A stretch of DNA of 64,000 nt from Amycolatopsis marina (GCF_900111885.1 NZ_FOKG01000002.1:209825-273824), one strand, 5' to 3'; shown: positions 26,794-36,715, counted from the stretch's first letter. Program-made: numbers and translations. The notes: generated by a model not told the origin, from the letters alone.

Positions 26794-28179
26794 ATGAGCA
26801 AGGTCGACTCCCCAGAGGTGGCGGTGCGGCTGGCGGAGATCGTCGGCCCGGGAAACGTAATCACGGGCCCCGACGTCCCCGAGGACTACGCCCACGACGA
26901 GGCACTCACCGGTGAACCACAACTTCCCCGCCACGTCGTCCGCCCCGGTACCGTCGAGGAGGTGTCCGCGCTTCTCGTCGCCGCGGGCGAGCTCGGTGTT
27001 CCGGTGACAGCGCGCGGTTCCGGCAGCGGCCTCTCCGGCGCGGCCCGGCCACAGCCGGACGGACTCGTGATCTCCTTCGAGCGGATGAACGCGGTGCTGG
27101 AGATCGACACCGTCAACCATGTGGCCGTGGTGCAGCCGGGCGTGACACTGTCCGAACTGGACGAACGTACAGCGGAGGCCGGGCTCAGCTACACCGTCTA
27201 CCCCGGGGAGCTCAGTGCGAGCGTCGGCGGCACCGTGGGGAGCAACGCGGGCGGTATGCGGGCGATCAAGTACGGCGTCACCCGGCACAACGTGCTCGGG
27301 CTGCAGGCGGTACTCGGCACCGGCGAGATCATCCGGACCGGTGGCAGGACGACGAAGGTCTCCTCCGGCTACGACCTCACCCAGTTGATCATCGGCTCCG
27401 AGGGCACCCTCGCACTGGCCACCGAGGTCATCGTCAAGCTCCAGCCCCGCCTGGCGCACACCGCCACCGTGCTCGCACCGTTCACCGATCTCGACCAGGT
27501 GCTCGCCGCGGTCCCGGAGATCATCTCCAGCGGTCTCGCCCCGAACATCCTGGAGTACATCGACGCCTTCACCATGGCCGCGATCACCTACACGGCAGAA
27601 CTGACCCTCGGCGTGCCCGACGACGTGCGCGAGGCATCGCAGGCTTACCTGGTCGTGGGGATGGAGAACCGCGACTCCGAGCGGCTGCACAGCGACGTCG
27701 AGACGCTGGGCGAACTGCTCACCGGCATTGGCGCCGCGGACGTCTACGTCCTGGAGGGCACCAGTGCGCGCAAGCTGATCGAGGCACGGGAGAAGGCCTT
27801 CTGGACGGCGAAGGCGGCGGGCGCCGATGACGTGATCGATGTCGTGGTTCCTCGCTCTGCGATGGCCGCCTTCCTTGCCAAGGCACGGGAGCTCGCCACC
27901 GAAGCGGAGTCCGGTGTCGTCGGCTGCGGGCACGCCGGGGACGGCAACGTGCACCTCGCCGTCTTCCAGAAGGACCCGCAGCGCCGCGCCACCCTGCTGC
28001 ACGACATCTTCGCCGTGGGGATGGATCTCGGCGGGGCGATCTCCGGGGAACACGGGATCGGCAGGGCGAAGAAGGAGCACTTCCTGGAACTGGAGGACCC
28101 GGCCAAACTGGACCTGCTGCGCCGGATCAAGCAGACGTTCGACCCGGCCGGAATCCTCAACCCCGGCGTTCTTCTCTGA
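26794..28179 (+). CDS. FAD-linked oxidase, glycolate oxidase GlcD/D-lactate dehydrogenase type
   Basis: A 461-residue flavoenzyme that oxidises a 2-hydroxy acid, most likely glycolate or D-lactate. The FAD-binding domain reads VTARGSGSGLSGAARPQPDG, then PGELSASVGGTVGSNAGGMRAIKYG and IGSEGTLALATEVIVKL. The cap domain carries the metal-site block GCGHAGDGNVHL, and the end has AISGEHGIGRAKKEHFLE and FDPAGILNPGVL. The length matches single-subunit D-lactate/glycolate enzymes. It precedes a TPP enzyme on the same strand, with a 177-base gap that may carry another promoter, so a joint 2-hydroxy/2-oxo acid route is plausible. Confidence 0.9.
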   Translation: MSKVDSPEVAVRLAEIVGPGNVITGPDVPEDYAHDEALTGEPQLPRHVVRPGTVEEVSALLVAAGELGVPVTARGSGSGLSGAARPQPDGLVISFERMNAVLEIDTVNHVAVVQPGVTLSELDERTAEAGLSYTVYPGELSASVGGTVGSNAGGMRAIKYGVTRHNVLGLQAVLGTGEIIRTGGRTTKVSSGYDLTQLIIGSEGTLALATEVIVKLQPRLAHTATVLAPFTDLDQVLAAVPEIISSGLAPNILEYIDAFTMAAITYTAELTLGVPDDVREASQAYLVVGMENRDSERLHSDVETLGELLTGIGAADVYVLEGTSARKLIEAREKAFWTAKAAGADDVIDVVVPRSAMAAFLAKARELATEAESGVVGCGHAGDGNVHLAVFQKDPQRRATLLHDIFAVGMDLGGAISGEHGIGRAKKEHFLELEDPAKLDLLRRIKQTFDPAGILNPGVLL

Positions 28180-28356
28180 GAACCACCTGGTGAACTGGAG
28201 CGATATGGCGAAGGTAACCAGAGAACGCGCGCGGCGAAGCCCACGAGTGGCGAGGCGGGGCGGATGACTCGCGGTGGTGAGAGCCGACTGTGAGTCCGAG
28301 CCCCGCCGAGTCGATCGTGACGCGCGTTATCAAAAGACTCTGAGAACCAGTAGAAA

Positions 28357-29919
28357 GTGAGCAGCATGAACGGCGCGCAGTCCCTGATCCGCACCCTCGT
28401 CGACGCCGGAGTGGATGTCTGCTTCGGCAACCCAGGCACCTCGGAGATGCACTTCGTCGCGGCATTGGACACCGTGCCCGAGATGCGCGGGATCCTCGGC
28501 CTGTTCGAGGGCGCCGTGACCGGCGCCGCCGACGGCTACGCACGGATCGCGGACAAGCCGGCCGCCACGCTGCTGCACCTCGGCCCCGGACTGGCCAACG
28601 GACTCGCGAACCTGCACAACGCGCGACGGGCGAACACACCGGTGGTCAACGTGATCGGCGACCACGCGACTTATCACAAGAAGTACGACGCGCCACTGGA
28701 ATCCGACATCGAGGCCCTGACCGGCACGCTCAACGGCTGGGCTCGCAGGTCTGCCTCCACTGCCGAGGTGGGCGCCGACGCCGCGGCCGCGGTCGCGGCG
28801 GCGATGGACCCGCCGGGCCGCGTCGCGTCGCTGATCCTGCCCGCGGATGTGTCGTGGGGGGAGGGTGGCGAGGCGTGTGAGCCGGTGCCGCCGCGCACGG
28901 CTCCTTCGGTCAGCGAGAGCGCGATCAAGTCGGTCGCCGAGGTCCTGCGCACGGGCGAGCCAGCGGTGCTGCTGATCGGCGGGCGAGCCTGCCGGGAAGC
29001 CGGGCTGCGCGCAGCCGCGCGCATCGGTGCCGCCACGGGAGCCAAGGTTCTGGTGGAGACATTCCCCGCCCGGATCGAGCGCGGAGCGGGCCTGCCGATG
29101 GTGGAGCGGCTCGGGTACCTGGCCGAGCAGGTGGCTTACCAGCTCGACGGCGTCAAGCACGTGATCGTGGCCGGGACACGGCCGCCGGTGTCGTTCTTCG
29201 CCTACCCCGGCAAGGCAGGCGACCTCGTGCCCGAGGGCGCGCAGGTGCACACCCTGGCCGAGGTGGATCAGGACATGGTCGCGGCGCTGGCGGATCTGGC
29301 CGATCTGGTGGCTCCCGGCACCGAGCCCGTCGTGCAGGAGGCAGGGCGGCCCGCGCTACCCACGGGGGACCTGACGCCGCAGAACTGGGTCGACGTCATC
29401 GGCGCGCTGCTGCCGGAGGGCGCGATCATCTCCGACGAGGCCAACACGTCGGGGCTGCTGCTGCCGGCCGCGACGGCGGGCGCGCCCCGGCACGATGTGC
29501 TCACCCTGACTGGTGGGGCGATCGGCCAGGGCATTCCGGTGGCGACCGGGGCCGCGATTGCCGCGCCCGATCGCCCGGTTATCAACCTGGAGTCCGACGG
29601 CAGTGCGCTCTACACGATGTCGGCGTTGTGGACGCAGGCACGGGAGAACCTGAACGTAACGACGGTGCTGCTGAACAACCGGGCTTACGCCATCCTGCGG
29701 ATGGAGTTGCAGCGGGTCGGTGCCGAGGGGTCCGGGCCAAAGGCCGCCGAGCTACTCGATCTGTCCACGCCGGACATGGACTTCGTCAAGATCGCCGAAG
29801 GCCTCGGTGTCCCCGCCACCCGAGCCACCACGGCCGAGGAACTCGCCGACCAGTTCCGCACCGCACTGGCCGAACCCGGCCCCCACCTGATCGACGCCAT
29901 GATCCCACCCCTCCTCTGA
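28357..29919 (+). CDS. Thiamine pyrophosphate enzyme, acetolactate synthase/benzoylformate decarboxylase-like
   Basis: A 520-residue TPP enzyme. The N-terminal domain begins with CFGNPGTSEMHFVAALDTV, the typical start of decarboxylase-like IlvB homologues, and LFEGAVTGAADGYARI contains the activating Glu. The C-terminal TPP motif is NLESDGSALYTMSALW followed by VLLNNRAYAIL. It differs from the biosynthetic acetolactate synthase by lacking the usual FAD region and by its length. Start could be GTG 28357 or ATG 28366. It follows the glycolate/lactate-type oxidase, so a 2-oxo acid made by that enzyme may be its substrate; this is inference. Confidence 0.8.
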   Translation: MSSMNGAQSLIRTLVDAGVDVCFGNPGTSEMHFVAALDTVPEMRGILGLFEGAVTGAADGYARIADKPAATLLHLGPGLANGLANLHNARRANTPVVNVIGDHATYHKKYDAPLESDIEALTGTLNGWARRSASTAEVGADAAAAVAAAMDPPGRVASLILPADVSWGEGGEACEPVPPRTAPSVSESAIKSVAEVLRTGEPAVLLIGGRACREAGLRAAARIGAATGAKVLVETFPARIERGAGLPMVERLGYLAEQVAYQLDGVKHVIVAGTRPPVSFFAYPGKAGDLVPEGAQVHTLAEVDQDMVAALADLADLVAPGTEPVVQEAGRPALPTGDLTPQNWVDVIGALLPEGAIISDEANTSGLLLPAATAGAPRHDVLTLTGGAIGQGIPVATGAAIAAPDRPVINLESDGSALYTMSALWTQARENLNVTTVLLNNRAYAILRMELQRVGAEGSGPKAAELLDLSTPDMDFVKIAEGLGVPATRATTAEELADQFRTALAEPGPHLIDAMIPPLL

Positions 29920-29922
29920 CCC

Positions 29923-30018
29923 GAGTTGGCAGTTCGGGCGTACGCGAATGTCGAACTTGTGTACATGAACGGCAAACTCCCGTGCAGGAACTGCCAACTC
30001 GCGCGCGGGAACCGCAAA
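29923..30018. repeat. 21-bp tandem repeat family, degenerate copy set
   Basis: Copies of a 21-base unit built on GAACTGCCAACTC run through 29965-30018 (tGAACGGCAAACTC, gGAACTGCCAACTC, gGAACCGCAAAGTC). An inverted copy GAGTTGGCAGTTC lies at 29923-29935. The set lies between the convergent TPP enzyme and secreted nuclease-fold genes. The same unit recurs at 38046-38108. Confidence 0.75.
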
Positions 30019-30031
30019 GTCAGGGGTCGGG

Positions 30032-30787
30032 CTAGGACTTGGTGACCGTGACCAGCCACGCCGGATGGTCGGTGGTGCCGGCCATGTCGATCTTCTTGCC
30101 GCTGACGAACGTGAGCGTCTTCGTGGCGAACACGTGCTGGAGCCCGCCGTCGCCCTTTCGGTAGAAGCCGCTGCGGTTGCAGTCCTGAGCGTTCGGCGTG
30201 CCGCCGTAGCGCAGGTTCATGTCACCGGACACCACGACCGGCGCGCGCTTTGCGTAGTCGACCGCGCGGCTCATCAACTCCTTGCACTGGGCGAGCGCGA
30301 CCGCGCCGTCGCGGGCCGCGAGGTGCGTGGTGCAGGCGCTCAGCGCACCGGCGGGCAGGCAGGCCCACACCCGCTTCTCGTTGCTGCTGTCCTGATTGCG
30401 GAACCGCCCACTGACCCCCGTGCCCGTGGCGACCGAATTCACCACCATGATCGCGTTGCCGTAGTTCTGGCCGTTCCGGCACTTCACCGCCGAGCCGTCC
30501 GGGCGTTGTGCGGCGACGAACTTCGTCCGCGCACCGCCCATCGCGTCACGCAAGGTCGCGACGTCACCCGAGCAGGCCTCGTTCACCGAGAGCACGTGCG
30601 GCTTGGTCGTACTGATCACCGACCGGGCCTTCGTGATCACCTTGTCGCCCGTGAAACAGCTCGCGGCCCCGCTGTGGCAGATGTTGAGCTGAAGCACTCG
30701 TACCTGTGTCGCGGCGAACGCGGTGCCGGGTACCACGGTGGTGAGCGCCAGGAGCAGTGCGGTGACGAACGCGAGACGGCGGTACAT
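30032..30787 (-). CDS. Secreted endonuclease/exonuclease/phosphatase-fold protein
   Basis: A 251-residue protein with an N-terminal signal peptide (MYRRLAFVTALLLALTTVV, cleavage expected after GTAFA). The mature part shows the EEP-fold catalytic order: LQLNICHSG, VNEAC (Asn/Glu for the metal), GDMNLRYGG and the C-terminal DHPAWLVTV with the catalytic His. Family members cleave nucleic acids, sphingomyelin or phosphoinositides; the target here is not readable. Several Cys residues in the mature part are consistent with disulphides outside the cell. ATG 30787 has GGGGAGG about six bases upstream. Confidence 0.85.
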   Translation of the reverse strand: MYRRLAFVTALLLALTTVVPGTAFAATQVRVLQLNICHSGAASCFTGDKVITKARSVISTTKPHVLSVNEACSGDVATLRDAMGGARTKFVAAQRPDGSAVKCRNGQNYGNAIMVVNSVATGTGVSGRFRNQDSSNEKRVWACLPAGALSACTTHLAARDGAVALAQCKELMSRAVDYAKRAPVVVSGDMNLRYGGTPNAQDCNRSGFYRKGDGGLQHVFATKTLTFVSGKKIDMAGTTDHPAWLVTVTKS

Positions 30788-30859
30788 GAGACCTCCCCAG
30801 TGTCAGCAGTGCACCGAATAGTCCCATGGCCAACGTCAGAAAGTCACCGATTCAGCGGA

Positions 30860-31540
30860 TCAGGTGGCCGCGGGAACCAGCTCGTCCAGCAGCGCGCGCA
30901 CCCTTCGGTCGATCTCGTCACGGATCGGGCGCACGGCGTCCACGCCCTGGCCGGCCGGGTCGTCGAGCTGCCAGTCGAGGTACCGCTTGCCGGGGAACAC
31001 CGGGCACGCGTCACCGCAGCCCATCGTGATCACGACGTCCGCGGCCTGCACGGCCTCGGTGGTCAACGGCTTGGGAAACTCCTGGGTCAGGTCCAGTCCC
31101 AGTTCCGACATGGCCTCCACTACGGCCGGGTTGACGGACTCCGCGGGAGCCGAACCGGCCGAGCGCACCAGCACCCTGCCCTTGGCGTGGTGGTGCAGCA
31201 GCGCGGCGGCCATCTGCGATCGGCCCGCGTTGTGCACACATACGAACAGCACTTCGGGAATCTCGGACACGGTGTCTCCCTGGTTCTTGGCTGTGGACTC
31301 CAGCCGCTCGCGAGCGAAGCGGGCGGCGAGGACAGGTAGGTAGGTGTGGACGCGGGCGCCACTGTTGAGTTGTTCGAAGGAGTTGTGCACACAGGCGCGG
31401 ACGGTCTCGATCGAGAACGTTCCGTCGAAGCGGCGGGCCAGCTCCTCGGCCTCACGGTCGAGCAGCAGCTGGACGTGCGGATCGTCGAGCCGGCAGTCCT
31501 CGGTGTCCCGGCAGGTCTCGTCGTACTCGTCGTGCGTCAT
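30860..31540 (-). CDS. arsC: Arsenate reductase with N-terminal three-helix domain
   Basis: A 226-residue arsenate reductase of the low-molecular-weight tyrosine phosphatase fold. The catalytic loop is FVCVHNAGRSQMAAALL with C101 and R107 (C-x5-R), followed by ITMGCGDACPVFPGKRYLDW. Residues 1-90 form a separate acidic helical segment (VQLLLDREAEELARRFDG, FEQLNSGARVHTYLPVLAARF) found in front of many actinobacterial enzymes. ATG 31540 overlaps the transporter stop by four bases. In actinobacteria related reductases work with mycothiol and mycoredoxin; that mechanism is expected from the family, not shown here. It is the last gene of an ars operon. Confidence 0.9.
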   Translation of the reverse strand: MTHDEYDETCRDTEDCRLDDPHVQLLLDREAEELARRFDGTFSIETVRACVHNSFEQLNSGARVHTYLPVLAARFARERLESTAKNQGDTVSEIPEVLFVCVHNAGRSQMAAALLHHHAKGRVLVRSAGSAPAESVNPAVVEAMSELGLDLTQEFPKPLTTEAVQAADVVITMGCGDACPVFPGKRYLDWQLDDPAGQGVDAVRPIRDEIDRRVRALLDELVPAAT

Positions 31541-32610
31541 GACCGCATCCGCTCGGATTCGGCGGGCTTGGGGGTGAAACGTTTGCGCAGCGCCAGCGAG
31601 ACGTAGACCAGCGCCACCAGCACCGGCACCTCGATCAGCGGGCCGACGACCCCGGCGAGCGCCTGCCCGCTGGTGGCGCCGAACGTCGCGATCGCCACCG
31701 CGATGGCCAGCTCGAAGTTGTTCCCCGCAGCGGTGAAAGCCAGGGTCGTGGTCCGCTCGTAGTTCAGTCCGAGTGCGGCGCCGAACGCATACGAGCCCGC
31801 CCACATCACCGCGAAGTAGGCCAGCAGCGGCAGCGCGATCCGCACGACGTCGAGCGGGCGGCTGGCGATCTGGTTTCCCTGCAGCGCGAACAGGATCACG
31901 ATGGTGAACAGCAGCCCGTAGAGCGCGACCGGGCCGATGCGGGGCAGGAACTTGGACTCGTACCAGTCGCGGCCCTTCGTCCGCTCGCCGATCCGCCGGG
32001 ACAGGTACCCGGCCAGCAGTGGGATACCCAAGAAGATCAGCACACTCTTCACGATCTGCCAGCCCGACACCGCCAGGTCGGTCTGCGGCAGGCCGAGCCA
32101 GCCGGGCAGCACGGACAGGTAGAACCAACCCAGCGCACCGAACGCGATTACCTGGAAGACGGAGTTCAGCGCCACCAGCACCGCAGCGGCCTCCCGGTCG
32201 CCGCAGGCCAGGTCGTTCCAGATGATGACCATGGCGATGCAGCGGGCGAGGCCGACGATGATCAGCCCGGTGCGGTACTCCGGCAGGTCCGGCAGGAACA
32301 CCCAGGCCAGCGCGAACATCAGCGCGGGCCCGATCAGCCAGTTCAGCACCAGGGAGGACCACAGCAGCTTGCGGTCACCGGTGACCGAGTCGAGCTTGTC
32401 GTAGCGCACCTTGGCCAGGACCGGGTACATCATCACCAGCAGGCCGATCGCGATCGGCAGCGAGATCCCGTCGATCGCGACCGCGTTGAGCGCCGTGTCG
32501 AGGCCCGGGATCCAGTCTCCGGCCAGCAGGCCCAGCACCATCGCGGCGCCGATCCACAGTGGAAGGAACCGGTCCAGGGTGGACAGTTTGGCGACCACTC
32601 CGTCCGTCAT
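31537..32610 (-). CDS. acr3: Arsenite efflux transporter, ACR3 family
   Basis: A 357-residue inner-membrane protein with about ten hydrophobic segments. ACR3 hallmarks are LSTLDRFLPLWIGAAMVLG at the start, GLLVMMYPVLAKVRYD, GLARCIAMVIIWNDLACGD containing the conserved Cys needed for arsenite transport, and FTAAGNNFELAIAVAIATFG. It exports arsenite using the membrane potential. ATG 32610 overlaps the ArsR stop, and its own stop overlaps arsC, so all three are translationally coupled. This is a complete detoxification set: sensor, exporter and reductase. Confidence 0.95.
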   Translation of the reverse strand: MTDGVVAKLSTLDRFLPLWIGAAMVLGLLAGDWIPGLDTALNAVAIDGISLPIAIGLLVMMYPVLAKVRYDKLDSVTGDRKLLWSSLVLNWLIGPALMFALAWVFLPDLPEYRTGLIIVGLARCIAMVIIWNDLACGDREAAAVLVALNSVFQVIAFGALGWFYLSVLPGWLGLPQTDLAVSGWQIVKSVLIFLGIPLLAGYLSRRIGERTKGRDWYESKFLPRIGPVALYGLLFTIVILFALQGNQIASRPLDVVRIALPLLAYFAVMWAGSYAFGAALGLNYERTTTLAFTAAGNNFELAIAVAIATFGATSGQALAGVVGPLIEVPVLVALVYVSLALRKRFTPKPAESERMRS

Positions 32611-32981
32611 GCGGTCACCGCCATCGCCAACTCGGGCACCAGCACGCCGGACAGCCGTGCGAGCTCCGCGGGATGACTGCGGTAGTAGATCCACGTGCCG
32701 CGACGCTCCCCGGTGATCAGACCGGCCTCGCGCAGCACCCTGAGGTGATGGGAAATGGTCGGGCCGGTGAGAGCGAACCGCGGTGTCAGCTCGCAGACAC
32801 ACACCTCTCCCCCGTCGTGCGAGGCGATCATCGAGAGCAGGCGCAGCCGCACCGGATCCGCGATCGCCTTGAACTTGTGGGCCAACTCGGCGGCTTGGTC
32901 TCCGGACAGCGGTTCACTCGCCAGCGGCGTGCAACACACGTCCTCGGCGCCGGTCTCGGCCGGGGGGAGCTGATTCGACAT
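32607..32981 (-). CDS. arsR: ArsR-family arsenic-responsive repressor
   Basis: A 124-residue winged-helix repressor. The DNA-binding part is FALTGPTISHHLRVLREAGLITGERRGTW. C61 and C63 (VCVCEL), in the recognition-helix region, are the classic As(III) ligands, and C16/C17 near the N-terminus may give a third ligand. No ribosome site precedes ATG 32981, and an AT-rich promoter-like segment lies only 8-20 bases upstream, so translation may begin on a leaderless mRNA. It is the first gene of arsR-acr3-arsC and should repress it until arsenite binds. Confidence 0.95.
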   Translation of the reverse strand: MSNQLPPAETGAEDVCCTPLASEPLSGDQAAELAHKFKAIADPVRLRLLSMIASHDGGEVCVCELTPRFALTGPTISHHLRVLREAGLITGERRGTWIYYRSHPAELARLSGVLVPELAMAVTA

Positions 32982-32990
32982 GTATCTATA

Positions 32991-33004
32991 TTGACAGACA
33001 TCAA
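32991..33004 (-). promoter_or_regulatory. Candidate ars promoter/operator
   Basis: TTGACAGACATCAA carries the imperfect dyad TTGA-N6-TCAA, and TATAGAT-like sequence lies next to it towards the arsR start. It is the only AT-rich segment upstream of the ars operon, at 10-23 bases from the ATG, where repressor binding would block transcription. Confidence 0.5.
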
Positions 33005-33034
33005 ATCAAGCCGCGAGCCCTCCCCCTCTCCTCC

Positions 33035-33099
33035 CGCACTTTCCCGGGAAAGTGCGGGCGTTGCACGCGCGGGGTATCGCACTTTCCCGGGAAAGTGCG
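33035..33099. repeat. Palindrome-spacer-palindrome repeat, cluster 1
   Basis: Two perfect 22-bp palindromes (CGCACTTTCCC plus its reverse complement) lie at 33035-33056 and 33078-33099, separated by a 21-base spacer GGCGTTGCACGCGCGGGGTAT. The same spacer length and a similar spacer sequence link palindromes at 40927 and 60152. Located between the ars operon promoter and the end of fadB. Confidence 0.9.
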
Positions 33100-33108
33100 G
33101 GGCCGCGC

Positions 33109-33144
33109 GGGAGGGAGGGAGGGAGGGAGGGAGGGAGGGAGGGA
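33109..33144. repeat. (GGGA)9 microsatellite
   Basis: Nine perfect GGGA units in 36 bases directly after the second palindrome. Runs of four or more G-triplets with single-base spacers can form a G-quadruplex, and such tracts change length by slippage. Confidence 0.95.
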
Positions 33145-33154
33145 GTGCGACGTG

Positions 33155-33195
33155 GAACGGCCCGCCGCTCGCGGGATGCGAGCGGCGGGCCGTTC
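33155..33195 (-). terminator. Strong terminator after fadB
   Basis: GAACGGCCCGCCGCTCGC pairs perfectly with its complement around the loop GGGAT: an 18-bp stem lying 17 bases past the fadB stop on the minus strand. Confidence 0.85.
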
Positions 33196-33211
33196 AGTCA
33201 GACCGCGGTGC

Positions 33212-35383
33212 CTACTCGAAGATCTCGCCCTTCTCGGCCTTCTCCACGAGTGACTGCGGCGGGGTGAAGTGGTCACCGTAGCGCTCGGCCAACTCACGCG
33301 AGCGCGCGACGAAGCCCTTCAACCCACCCTCGTACTGGTTGACGTACTGGATGACGCCACCGGTCCACGGCGGGAACCCGATGCCGAAGATCGAACCGAT
33401 GTTGGCGTCCTGCACCGAGGTGAGCACGCCCTCGTCGAAGCACTTCACCGTCTCCAGCGCCTCGGCGAAGAGCATCCGCTCCTGCAGGTCCTTGAACGGC
33501 ACGTCACCGCTGCCCGACCTGAAGGCGTCCCGCAGCCCCGGCCACAGGCCGACGCGCTTGCCGCTCTCGTCGTAGTCGTAGAACCCGGCGCCGGTGGAGC
33601 GGCCCTTGCGGTCGAACTCCTCGATCATCCGGTCGATCACGGCCTCGGAGGAGTGTTCCTTCCAGGTGCCGCCCTCCGCCTCGACCGCTGCCCGCGTCTC
33701 CTGCCGGATCTTGCGCGGCAGGGTCAGCGTGAGCTCGTCCATCAGCTGCAGCGGCGGCGCCGGGTACCCGGCCTGCGAACCGGCCTGCTCGATGCTCGCC
33801 GGCTCGACGCCCTCACCGAGCGCCGCGATGGCCTCGTTGATGAACGTGCCGATCACGCGGCTGGTGAAGAAGCCACGGCTGTCGTTGACGACGATCGGTG
33901 TCTTCTTGATCTGCAGCGTGTAGTCGAACACCTTCGCGAGCGTGGCGTCGGAGGTCTTCTCCCCGCGGATGATCTCCACGAGCGGCATCTTGTCCACCGG
34001 CGAGAAGAAGTGGATGCCGATGAAGTCCTCCTGGCGCTGCACACCCTCGGCAAGGCCGGTGATCGGCAGCGTGGAGGTGTTCGAGCCCAGCACGGCATCC
34101 GGGTTCACGATGTTCTCGATCTCGCCGAACACCTTGTGCTTGAGCTCGGTGCTCTCGAAGACCGCCTCGATCACGAAGTCGACACCGGCGAAGTCGGCCG
34201 GGTCGGCGGTCGGGGTGATCCGCGCGAGCAGTGCGTCGGACTTCTCCTGGGTGGTCTTGCCCCTGGAGAGGGCCTTCTCCTCGATCTTGGCCGCATAGCC
34301 CTTGCCGCGCTCGGCGTTCTCCTGCGAGACGTCCTTGAGCACGACGTCGATCCCGGCCTTGGCCGAGACGTAGGCGATCGCCGCACCCATCATGCCCGCG
34401 CCGAGCACACCGACCTTCTTGGCGGTGTACTTCTCGAACCCGTCCGGGCGGCTGCCGCCGGAGTTGATGTGCTGCAGGTCGAAGAAGAACGCCTTGGTCA
34501 TGTTCTTCGCGATCTGGCCGGTGGCCAGGCTGACGAAGTAGCGCGTCTCGATCAGCGAGGCGGTGTCGAAGTCCACCTGCGCGCCCTCGACGGCCGCGCT
34601 GAGGATCGCCCTGGGGGCGGGCATCGGCGCGCCCTTGAGCTGCTTGCGCAGGTTCGCCGGGAACGCGGGCAGGTTCGCCGCGAACGACGGGTTGGACGGG
34701 CTGCCCCCGGGAATCTTGTAGCCCTTGGCGTCCCACGGCTGCACGGAGGCCTCAGGGTTGGCCTTGATCCATTCCTTGGCCTTGGGCAGCAGCTCCTCGA
34801 CGGAACCGACCAGCTCGTGCACGAGGCCCAGCTCCAGCGCCTTGGCCGGCTTGTGCCGCTGTCCCTGCACCAGCACGTTCATGATCGCGCTCTGGATCCC
34901 CAGCAGCCGCACGGTCCTGGTGACACCGCCCCCACCGGGCAGCAGGCCGAGGGACACCTCGGGCAAACCGATCTGGCTGCCCTTGACGTCGGCCGCGATG
35001 CGGTGGTGCGTCGCCAGCGCGATCTCCAGGCCGCCCCCGAGGGCGGCGCCGTTGATCGCGGCGACGACGGGCTTGCCGAACGTCTCCAGCTTGCGCAACT
35101 GGGCCTTGAGCTCGTTGCCGCGCTTGGTGAGCTCCTCGGCGTGCTCCGGCGTGGCCCGGATCAGGTCGTTGAGGTCACCACCGGCGAAGAAGGTCTTCTT
35201 CGCGGAGGTGATCACGACGCCGGTGACGGAGTCCTTCTCCGCCTCGAGCCGGTCGACGGTGGCGCCCATCGACTCGATGTAGTCGGAGTTCATCGTGTTC
35301 GCGGACTGGTTCGGGTCGTCCATCGTGAGCACGACGATCCCGTCGGAGTCCTGCTCCCAACGGATGGTCTTCGCTTCGGTCAT
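33212..35383 (-). CDS. fadB: Multifunctional fatty acid oxidation protein (enoyl-CoA hydratase/3-hydroxyacyl-CoA dehydrogenase)
   Basis: A 723-residue alpha-subunit-type enzyme. The N-terminal hydratase part has GGDLNDLI, INGAALGGGLEIALATHHR and LPEVSLGLLPGGGG, giving the two catalytic Glu positions. The dehydrogenase part starts around residue 330 with VGVLGAGMMGAAIAYVSA (NAD loop) and contains LGSNTSTLPI and IGIHFFSPVDKMPLVEII with the catalytic His. The C-terminal domain ends KAEKGEIFE. ATG 35383 follows the thiolase gene by about 30 bases, so fadA-fadB form one operon carrying three of the four steps of beta-oxidation. Its partner thiolase is upstream. Confidence 0.95.
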   Translation of the reverse strand: MTEAKTIRWEQDSDGIVVLTMDDPNQSANTMNSDYIESMGATVDRLEAEKDSVTGVVITSAKKTFFAGGDLNDLIRATPEHAEELTKRGNELKAQLRKLETFGKPVVAAINGAALGGGLEIALATHHRIAADVKGSQIGLPEVSLGLLPGGGGVTRTVRLLGIQSAIMNVLVQGQRHKPAKALELGLVHELVGSVEELLPKAKEWIKANPEASVQPWDAKGYKIPGGSPSNPSFAANLPAFPANLRKQLKGAPMPAPRAILSAAVEGAQVDFDTASLIETRYFVSLATGQIAKNMTKAFFFDLQHINSGGSRPDGFEKYTAKKVGVLGAGMMGAAIAYVSAKAGIDVVLKDVSQENAERGKGYAAKIEEKALSRGKTTQEKSDALLARITPTADPADFAGVDFVIEAVFESTELKHKVFGEIENIVNPDAVLGSNTSTLPITGLAEGVQRQEDFIGIHFFSPVDKMPLVEIIRGEKTSDATLAKVFDYTLQIKKTPIVVNDSRGFFTSRVIGTFINEAIAALGEGVEPASIEQAGSQAGYPAPPLQLMDELTLTLPRKIRQETRAAVEAEGGTWKEHSSEAVIDRMIEEFDRKGRSTGAGFYDYDESGKRVGLWPGLRDAFRSGSGDVPFKDLQERMLFAEALETVKCFDEGVLTSVQDANIGSIFGIGFPPWTGGVIQYVNQYEGGLKGFVARSRELAERYGDHFTPPQSLVEKAEKGEIFE

Positions 35384-35415
35384 CTGCTTGTCGCCTCTTC
35401 TTCTCGCCCCGGCGC

Positions 35416-36633
<1,218 letters not shown>

Positions 36634-36695
36634 GGTCCTTCCTGCAGCACTGCGTGTACGGGGCGGTTACAACGACCGGAACTTGCAGGTCGTTC

Positions 36696-36715
36696 ATGCT
36701 AATCCTGACTAACAT
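36696..36715. promoter_or_regulatory. Candidate operator in fadA/regulator divergent promoter
   Basis: ATGCTA and TAACAT, spaced by eight bases, form a one-mismatch inverted repeat in an AT-richer segment 63 bases before fadA and 116 bases before the regulator gene. TetR-family sites commonly have this size. The assignment is tentative. Confidence 0.35.

Noticed and set aside
28174..28347. 12-bp direct repeat CTCTGAGAACCA flanking about 150 bases between the FAD oxidase and TPP genes
   Set aside because: Could mark an insertion scar, but the enclosed DNA shows no terminal repeats or gene, and a chance repeat cannot be excluded.
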